Part shown: piece after piece, positions 5,001-10,679 of the stretch
How the letters are laid out: each line of letters opens with the position of its first letter
Numbering within the stretch: the first letter of the stretch is position 1
Source: Bacteriovoracaceae bacterium
GTDB taxonomy: Bacteria; Bdellovibrionota; Bacteriovoracia; Bacteriovoracales; Bacteriovoracaceae
Assembly: GCA_023151145.1 (NCBI GenBank)
Contig: JAKLJM010000043.1
Span: 1-10,679, forward strand
DNA: 10,679 nt
Reading direction: 5' to 3'
Made by a program: the position numbers and the translations under genes
Notes under the pieces: model-generated
The model's input: only the letters and a program-made list of their open reading frames with translations
Database searches by the model: none
Told to the model about the DNA's origin: nothing

Positions 5001-5633
5001 ATGACCAATGAAATTGCTTTTACACCATACATAGTAGGGATTGCTGGCGGTAGCGGTTCTGGGAAAACGACTTTTGCTCGTCGTTTATCTGAGCTTTTGG
5101 GGCCAGAGTTATGTGCAATTGTTGGTCAGGATAGTTATTATATTGATCAAAGCGCTAAATTTGACCAAGATGGTGGATCAGTAAATTTTGATCATCCAGA
5201 GTCTTTAGAATTTTCACTGATGGCCAAACATTTAAGAGATTTAAAGGCCCATCAAACAATTGAAATTCCTATTTATGATTTTCCCACTCATAAAAGAATT
5301 GAAAAAACGATTCAAATGAATCCTCGCCCCATTATTTTGGTCGATGGAATTCTCATTTTATCACAACCTGACGTTGTCGAAGCTTTGGATGAATCCGTAT
5401 TTATCGACTGTGATGAAAACCTTAGATATGAACGTCGTTTGAAGCGAGATGTAGAAGAGCGCGGTCGCACGCCTCTGGGCGTTTTTAGACAATTTCATAA
5501 ACAAGTTAAGCCTATGCATGATCAGTTTGTAGAACCTTCGAAGAAGGTTGCAACCCTTGTCGTCAATCCTGAAACATTCACTAAAGAGTTAAATAAACTG
5601 GCCATGAAGTTACGCACGAAAGTATTGGTTTAG
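5001..5633 (+). CDS. udk: uridine kinase
   Basis: Uridine/cytidine kinase phosphorylates uridine or cytidine with ATP or GTP to UMP or CMP in the cytoplasmic pyrimidine salvage pathway. The product has 210 residues, the normal length. The P-loop GGSGSGKT is at 16-23. The acceptor-site block QDSYY (43-47) contains the catalytic-base Asp44. NFDHPES (62-68) and IPIYDFPTHKR (89-99) form the nucleoside-binding strands. VDGIL (114-118) is the Walker B strand, with Asp where most members have Glu. RRLKRDVEERGR (145-156) is the Arg-rich lid. All expected motifs are present. Phosphoribulokinase is an alternative member of the same P-loop family, but the YDFPTHKR and NFDHPES blocks favour uridine kinase. 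The start is the only suitable ATG, yet no Shine-Dalgarno site precedes it, so a near-leaderless transcript is possible. PutA follows after 109 nt with no terminator between them. Confidence 0.93.
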   Translation: MTNEIAFTPYIVGIAGGSGSGKTTFARRLSELLGPELCAIVGQDSYYIDQSAKFDQDGGSVNFDHPESLEFSLMAKHLRDLKAHQTIEIPIYDFPTHKRIEKTIQMNPRPIILVDGILILSQPDVVEALDESVFIDCDENLRYERRLKRDVEERGRTPLGVFRQFHKQVKPMHDQFVEPSKKVATLVVNPETFTKELNKLAMKLRTKVLV

Positions 5634-5742
5634 TCAGATTCCTTCCTCCTTTGAAATCTTTAAAAAACTAGTGTCGATCTAAGAAATTTAAGGTAATTTT
5701 AAGCCCTAAAAAGTAGTGCTTTTTTCCTTAAGGAGTTTCTCT
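5634..5742 (+). promoter_or_regulatory. udk-putA intergenic region with palindrome-embedded Shine-Dalgarno site
   Basis: AAGGAG (5730-5735), 7 nt before the ATG at 5743, sets the putA start. It lies inside the perfect 10-bp palindrome TCCTTAAGGA (5725-5734). Just upstream, AAAAAG (5708-5713) can pair with CTTTTT (5719-5724) around a 5-nt loop, followed by one more T and a C, a weak A-T-rich hairpin. TTGAAA at 5651-5656 is -35-like but no matching -10 sits 16-18 nt downstream. Whether putA has its own promoter here is open. Confidence 0.4.
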
Positions 5743-8700
5743 ATGAATACCGAAATTTTAAGCGGTGTTTTTTCTTCATTCGTCCATGTTCAGTTTAATG
5801 ATTGGTCAGTTATTTTTTCCGCAGACTTTAAAAATCAATTGCTGATTTCTGGGGATGGAAATGTACTTTCAACTGAAGTCGTAGATAAACTTCAGCAATA
5901 TACCAAAAATCTTCAAGACGACTTTCGCGTCCAGCTTAACTTTAAAACAGTTCCCTTCTTAGTCGCTTTTTTTCCTAACGACAAAAAAATTCGTTTTTAT
6001 ACTCCCAGATTGCATAATGAATTATTTTTTCTGCAACATACCAGTGGCCTAAATGAATTTGCCGAAGTTGAGTTGTTAAAAAAACATGTCGATCCAGTTT
6101 TACAACAAAAGTTAAAATCATTTCCTACTGAAAGTGAAGTGATCACTCGAAACGAAGCTTTGGTTGATCTTGCAAGCCTAAAGAGCATCGATGAGAGAGC
6201 AGAAGTTTTGGTGAAAGAATTATTAGTTCACGTGAATAGTTATCGGCCAAGTTTTTTTGAAAAAGTATCTGACTTTGCTCTTGGACTAACTGCTCAGTAC
6301 GCATTGTTAAGAATTCACTTACTAAAGTTTTTGGCCATACTTCCATCGCTTGATCACGATAAAAGAGGAGTGGAGGTAAAAAGAATTTTATTAGAAGCTC
6401 TAAAAAGATTTTTAAACGATAATAAAAAAGCTCGTCACGCTAAGAAAAAGGGACAAGAAAGAAGTTTGCCTAATGATTTGACTTGGCTTTTAACAATTGC
6501 TTATCAATTAAGTAAAATTCTTCCGGCAGGGCCTTTGGCGGCGATCGTGCGTTTTAAAGTGCGTTTTATGGCCAAAAGATTTATTGCTGGTGAAACAATT
6601 GAACTTGCCGACTCTTCACTGCGCTCACTTTTTCAAACTGGTCGCGATGTAACTTTAGATCAATTAGGAGAGTTGGTCGTTTCTGAAAAAGAAGCGGATC
6701 ATTATATGGAAGAGGTATTGAAGCTGATTAGAGGTTTTAGTCTCCATGTAAAAAAAGGTGAGTTAAATGGAGCCGGAATTTCTCGAGCTCATGTATCGAT
6801 AAAAGTATCGGCACTGTCTAGTGATTTCAAACCACATGCCCCTGAGTATACTTATAATTTAGTGGCTCCTCGCTTAAAGAAAATTTTATTAACTGCAAAA
6901 GAACATCAAGTATTTATCAATATCGATGCCGAACATTATCACTACCGTGATATTGTGTTTGAGATTTACAAACGTCTTTTATTAGAAACTTCAGAACTAA
7001 AAGATTATGCAGACACCGGTATTGTTCTTCAGGCCTATTTAAGAGATGGCGCAAAACATTTAAGAGAGATTATTGATTTAGCAAAGGAACGAAAACTCTC
7101 GATGCCCGTTCGAATTGTGAAGGGAGCATACTGGGATGCTGAAACTGTTGAAGGGGATGCCCATGGTTTTAATGCTCCTCAATTTTTAAATAAAGAAGAA
7201 ACAGATATTCATTTTAGGCAATTAGTTGTTGAGATTTTAAAAGCTCATCAACATTTAAAACTTTGTTTGGCCTCACATAATTTTTCGGATCATGCCTTTG
7301 CAGAAGCCGTGAGAGAAAAACTTTATCCAGAAGCTTTTGCAATTGAACACCAATGTTTACACATGACTTATGAAGCTCTATCAACTGCGTTGGCCAAGAA
7401 AAAATGGGTGGTGAGAAATTATGTACCAGTGGGCTCTTTACTCGTCGGGATGGCCTATTTAGTTCGACGTATCATGGAAAACTCTTCGCAAGTTGGTGTC
7501 TTGACTATCATGCGTTCACATAAAAAACAAACCTCTCTTGTTTCACCCCTTCAAATTCATTATGATAAAAAAGAAAAAGGATTGATTGCCAGAGATATTA
7601 GCCAAACCAATTTAAATGAAGATTTTTTCAATGTCTCTCCAGTTCGTTTATATTTAAAGCCAGAGCTGCAAGAGATGATTTCGGCGCTTTCGACTTTTAA
7701 AGAAAAATCATTAGGGAAAGCTTATGAGCTTAACCATCTTTCAAAAGACAATACTGTAAAAATATTTTCGAGTTCTAATGAAACTCTTTTAGTTGGAACG
7801 ATTCCATTTGCCAGTGTTGAAGATACAGACCGGGCCTTAAGTATTGTGGATAAAGAATTCCAAGAAGGGAATTCATGGACGACTCTTCCATGGCAATTGC
7901 GTGCTAAAGCCCTTATGCGGGCTTCTGAAATTATGCTTTCTAGACGTCTAGAGCTTTCAGCATTAATTATTTTTGAAGCTGGTAAGTCGGTAAACGAAGC
8001 CCTAGGTGATGTGGATGAGGCCATTGATTTTTTAACTTTCTATGCACGCACTGAAGGTTATTTACAAACTCATTTTAATAATTTGATTTCTCGCGGGCCA
8101 GTTGCCGTCATTGCTCCTTGGAACTTCCCGTTAGCGATTCCTTGTGGAATGGTCGCTGGTGCTTTAGTGGCCGGGAATACTGTGATCTTAAAGTCTGCGG
8201 AACAAACACCATTAATCGCCGAAGAGTTGGCACAGATTTTTTATACAGCAGGAATTCCAAAAGAAGCGTTTATTCATCTTCCAGGTATGGGAGAAACTGT
8301 TGGTGATAAATTAGTAAAAGATCAGCGAATCTCTACTATTATCTTTACTGGTTCAAAAGCTGTTGGGACTTACATTCATAAAGAAGTTCAAAAACGTCTG
8401 TATACCAACAAACGTTTTAATAAAACATATCCAGTTAAAGCCATCACAGAAATGGGAGGTAAAAATGCTATTATCGTAACTCAGAATGCGGAATTAGATG
8501 AAACTGTATCAGGGATTTTAGCTTCGGCCTTTGGTCATGCTGGACAAAAATGTTCTGCTTGTTCAAGGGTTATCGTTCATCATTCTTTAAAAGATAAATT
8601 GATTGAACGTCTGAAAGCAGCAGCCATGGACTTGTCTGTAGGTTCGGCCCTAGATTTTCAAACGACTGTTAACCCATTGGTATCTGCTGATGATAAAGCA

Positions 8701-9900
8701 CGAGTGCGCCGAATGGTGGAAGAAGCAAGTGTCGAAGCAAAAAAATATGGTGGAAAAACAATTTTAGTTCGTGCCACTGAAAATCATCCTGGTCACGCGG
8801 TGGGACCATCAATAATTGAACTTCCTTATGAGCGCGCACTTAATGCCGAAAGTGTATCGCAACAAGAGATTTTTGGACCAGTGATTCATGTTATGGGCTT
8901 TCATGAGTTAGATGATGCCATCAAACTTTTTAATGCCACTGATTATGCACTTACTGGAGGAGTTTTTTCTCAGTCACAAGATGATCTTGATTATTTAATT
9001 GAAAGATTAGAATGTGGGAATTTGTATATCAATAGAACAATTACCGGTGCCAGAGTAGGAATTGAACCGTTTGGTGGATTTAAACTTTCTGGAACTGGCC
9101 CTAAAGCCGGGGGACGCCACTATATCCATGCTCTTCATCAAACTGATTTTAAAATTCAAGAAACCCTTGTTTCTAAAATTGAAGAGGGAAGTGGTTATCA
9201 AGTACAATTGGCGAAGCCATCGCGTTTAAGTTATGTCATGAAAGAGGAACGCACTTTAAAATTTTTAAATGATTTCCTTAATACTTATGAATCATTGGTT
9301 GGCGACATTCGTTCAGGTGAAAAAGAAGTGATTAAGAATTTTGATAAATGGGTTCAGAAAAATTATCTGAATTTCTTTACCAAAGAACACGACAATAGAA
9401 AAATACCAGGACAAATTAGCGTAAATAGTCATCTACAACATGCAGATACAATGGTTGTGGTTGCGGTAAACCCTAGAGCTCATATCAAATCGATTCTTCA
9501 AGTTCTGGTGGCCATTTCTACTGGTGTTGGTGTGAGTATTATGGCCAGAAATAATCAAAGTTATCAGTTTTGGATGGGAATCAAAGATCTACTTCTTAAA
9601 TCAGGATTCTCAAAAGAAAATGTCGATGTCTATTTTGTGAATGAAGATAATTTTAAAAAGACACTATCTCACACCAGCTTGACCCATGTTTTATATGATG
9701 GTCCGATTGATCAAATGGCAAAGGATGTTATTGATCACTTACACGCTCAAAAAGAGCGTAGAAGATTAGTCCACCTATTAACAGTTCAAGATTCTTTTGA
9801 TCTAACAGATTTTTATCAAATCTATTTGAAGTTTGTTCATGTTCGTTCTTTAGCAGTAAATACAATGAGACATGGAGCGCCTTTGGATTTAGATCTCTAA
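5743..9900 (+). CDS. putA: bifunctional proline dehydrogenase / glutamate-gamma-semialdehyde dehydrogenase (PutA)
   Basis: PutA oxidises proline to P5C with FAD, then glutamate semialdehyde to glutamate with NAD+. ATG 5743 is chosen for AAGGAG 7 nt upstream; the product has 1385 residues. Residues 1 to about 150 match nothing I know and lack a ribbon-helix-helix domain, so it should not be a DNA-binding repressor. Residues 302-325 have the PutA block TLDQLGELVVSEKEAD. PRODH barrel: SIKVSAL (352-358), Asp395 in IDAEH, Tyr432 in QAY, RIVKGAYWD (457-465), SHNF (511-514), and RR (575-576) with Glu579 for proline binding. P5CDH: APWNFP (791-796), Lys817, FTGSKAVG (868-875), catalytic Glu903 in EMGGKN, catalytic Cys937 in GQKCSAC, EIFGP (1042-1046), and PFGGFKLSGTG (1109-1119). 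Residues of about 1150-1385 resemble the degenerate ALDH-like C-terminal domain of long PutAs, ending in RSLAVNTMRHGAPLDLDL, a conserved-tail-like motif. proC follows by 19 nt. Confidence 0.95.
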   Translation: MNTEILSGVFSSFVHVQFNDWSVIFSADFKNQLLISGDGNVLSTEVVDKLQQYTKNLQDDFRVQLNFKTVPFLVAFFPNDKKIRFYTPRLHNELFFLQHTSGLNEFAEVELLKKHVDPVLQQKLKSFPTESEVITRNEALVDLASLKSIDERAEVLVKELLVHVNSYRPSFFEKVSDFALGLTAQYALLRIHLLKFLAILPSLDHDKRGVEVKRILLEALKRFLNDNKKARHAKKKGQERSLPNDLTWLLTIAYQLSKILPAGPLAAIVRFKVRFMAKRFIAGETIELADSSLRSLFQTGRDVTLDQLGELVVSEKEADHYMEEVLKLIRGFSLHVKKGELNGAGISRAHVSIKVSALSSDFKPHAPEYTYNLVAPRLKKILLTAKEHQVFINIDAEHYHYRDIVFEIYKRLLLETSELKDYADTGIVLQAYLRDGAKHLREIIDLAKERKLSMPVRIVKGAYWDAETVEGDAHGFNAPQFLNKEETDIHFRQLVVEILKAHQHLKLCLASHNFSDHAFAEAVREKLYPEAFAIEHQCLHMTYEALSTALAKKKWVVRNYVPVGSLLVGMAYLVRRIMENSSQVGVLTIMRSHKKQTSLVSPLQIHYDKKEKGLIARDISQTNLNEDFFNVSPVRLYLKPELQEMISALSTFKEKSLGKAYELNHLSKDNTVKIFSSSNETLLVGTIPFASVEDTDRALSIVDKEFQEGNSWTTLPWQLRAKALMRASEIMLSRRLELSALIIFEAGKSVNEALGDVDEAIDFLTFYARTEGYLQTHFNNLISRGPVAVIAPWNFPLAIPCGMVAGALVAGNTVILKSAEQTPLIAEELAQIFYTAGIPKEAFIHLPGMGETVGDKLVKDQRISTIIFTGSKAVGTYIHKEVQKRLYTNKRFNKTYPVKAITEMGGKNAIIVTQNAELDETVSGILASAFGHAGQKCSACSRVIVHHSLKDKLIERLKAAAMDLSVGSALDFQTTVNPLVSADDKARVRRMVEEASVEAKKYGGKTILVRATENHPGHAVGPSIIELPYERALNAESVSQQEIFGPVIHVMGFHELDDAIKLFNATDYALTGGVFSQSQDDLDYLIERLECGNLYINRTITGARVGIEPFGGFKLSGTGPKAGGRHYIHALHQTDFKIQETLVSKIEEGSGYQVQLAKPSRLSYVMKEERTLKFLNDFLNTYESLVGDIRSGEKEVIKNFDKWVQKNYLNFFTKEHDNRKIPGQISVNSHLQHADTMVVVAVNPRAHIKSILQVLVAISTGVGVSIMARNNQSYQFWMGIKDLLLKSGFSKENVDVYFVNEDNFKKTLSHTSLTHVLYDGPIDQMAKDVIDHLHAQKERRRLVHLLTVQDSFDLTDFYQIYLKFVHVRSLAVNTMRHGAPLDLDL

Positions 9901-9919
9901 TTTAGTGGGAATAATAAAG

Positions 9920-10679
9920 ATGAAGGTTGGATTTTTAGGTTCAGGAAATATGGCGAGAAGTTTGGGGCATCGTTTAAAAAACAGTGCTCCAAATATTCAG
10001 CAATACTTTTATTCACCAACAGGTACAAAAGCCCGGCAATTGGCGGTTGAAGTGAATGGAACTTACGTTCCTTCTTTAGATGATTTCCCTCAAGATTTAG
10101 ATCTTTTGTTTTTGGCCTTTAAGCCACAAATGCTTAAAGAAGCAAAATTACCAACCCATCTTTCAATTCATACAATTTTAGTTTCTTTGTTGGCCGCTAT
10201 TTCTTTAGAGAAATTAGAAAACTTTTTTGTGCATAAAAAAATCGTTCGCCTCATGCCCAATACTCCTTCAGAGATCGGCCTTGGGGTCTTACCTTATGTT
10301 CTTGGAAGTCATCTCACGACTAGTGACGATCAAATAAAGATCGCTCAATTTTTTACTTATTTTGGCCATGCACTTTTAGTTCAAAAAGATGACGACCTAG
10401 AAGTGCTGACACCCTACACCGGTTGTTTACCTGGAATGCTTTACTATTTTTTTGATCTCTTACAAGCAGATTTAAAAAAATCCTTAAACGATAAGCAGAT
10501 TGTCAGCCTAGAAGACGCCAATACTGAAAAGATCACTATGAACGTCGTAAAAGGAATCGTTGATTTATATTTTCATCATAAAAATTTAAAATTATCAGAA
10601 CTTCAATCTCAAGTGACTTCTAAGGCAGGTTTAACGGAACAAGCTGTTTTAAGTTTTAAAAATGATGGATTGGAAAAAA
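9920..10679 (+). CDS. proC: pyrroline-5-carboxylate reductase-like protein (3' truncated by window edge)
   Basis: P5C reductase makes proline from P5C with NAD(P)H. The frame runs open from ATG 9920 to the right edge, 253 residues of an expected 270 or so. The dinucleotide-binding start is KVGFLGSGNMA (2-12), a GxGxM/A Rossmann signature. LLFLAFKP is the second family block (usually lavKP). MPNTP (112-116) is the most diagnostic motif. The C-terminal VTSKAGLTEQAV (232-243) matches the substrate/dimer motif usually VTSxGGTT. Two blocks diverge: the motif normally like SGSGPAY reads TGCLPGMLYY (167-176), and the GG of TSxGG is AG. It is therefore surely in the ProC family, but catalytic ability as a P5C reductase is less certain. 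It starts 19 nt after putA with only a weak GGGA upstream, so cotranscription with putA is likely. Confidence 0.85.
   Translation, partial: MKVGFLGSGNMARSLGHRLKNSAPNIQQYFYSPTGTKARQLAVEVNGTYVPSLDDFPQDLDLLFLAFKPQMLKEAKLPTHLSIHTILVSLLAAISLEKLENFFVHKKIVRLMPNTPSEIGLGVLPYVLGSHLTTSDDQIKIAQFFTYFGHALLVQKDDDLEVLTPYTGCLPGMLYYFFDLLQADLKKSLNDKQIVSLEDANTEKITMNVVKGIVDLYFHHKNLKLSELQSQVTSKAGLTEQAVLSFKNDGLEK

Noticed and set aside
5716..5742. GTG at 5716 as the putA start
   Set aside because: AAGGAG at 5730-5735 lies downstream of it and points to the ATG at 5743; the intervening codons overlap the weak hairpin and the palindrome.
7722..8024. Minus-strand 100-codon frame inside putA
   Set aside because: It is antisense to the P5CDH region of putA; no signals of its own.
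1..10679. Prophage, transposon, toxin-antitoxin or defence island
   Set aside because: No integrase, transposase, paired small toxin/antitoxin genes, terminal repeats or nuclease/helicase genes are visible; gene content is housekeeping plus single hypotheticals.

Overview
The window is a compact, AT-rich bacterial chromosomal segment of housekeeping and hypothetical genes. It contains no mobile element, CRISPR array, rRNA or tRNA that I can see. Low GC, many A/T-ending codons, a SWIB-domain protein with a histone-H1-like Lys/Ala/Pro tail, a long PutA without a DNA-binding head, and secreted proteins of unknown family together suggest a Gram-negative bacterium of the Bdellovibrio/Bacteriovorax type. 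That assignment is inference; no rRNA or marker gene confirms it.

Layout. Positions 3-491 (+) are the 3' end of a cysteine-containing protein cut by the left edge. It converges on and overlaps by 14 nt thiamine pyrophosphokinase (thiN, 1230-478, -). A divergent 85-nt gap with a hairpin/inverted repeat leads to an unrecognised cytoplasmic protein (1316-2074, +), then a small periplasmic c-type cytochrome (2125-2424, +) closed by a strong terminator. Only 16 nt after that terminator a GNAT-type acetyltransferase starts (2491-2934, +). An A-tract-rich gap of about 308 nt, with an inverted repeat, precedes a strongly translated SWIB protein whose N-terminal half is a KATKKAAP tandem repeat (3243-3704, +), ended by a textbook terminator. 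An exported protein of unknown family is on the minus strand (4935-3769). A uridine kinase (udk, 5001-5633, +) diverges from it.

The right half is proline metabolism. A 1385-residue PutA (5743-9900) oxidises proline through P5C to glutamate. Nineteen nt later comes a divergent pyrroline-5-carboxylate reductase-like gene (proC, 9920 to the right edge), whose family reaction is the reverse of PutA's first step. The two are probably cotranscribed.

The points most worth following are the putA-proC pairing together with the odd ends of PutA and odd motifs of ProC, the repeat-tailed SWIB protein with its phased A-tract upstream region, and the acetyltransferase gene placed directly behind a terminator. 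I found no convincing evidence of an entirely new multi-gene system here.
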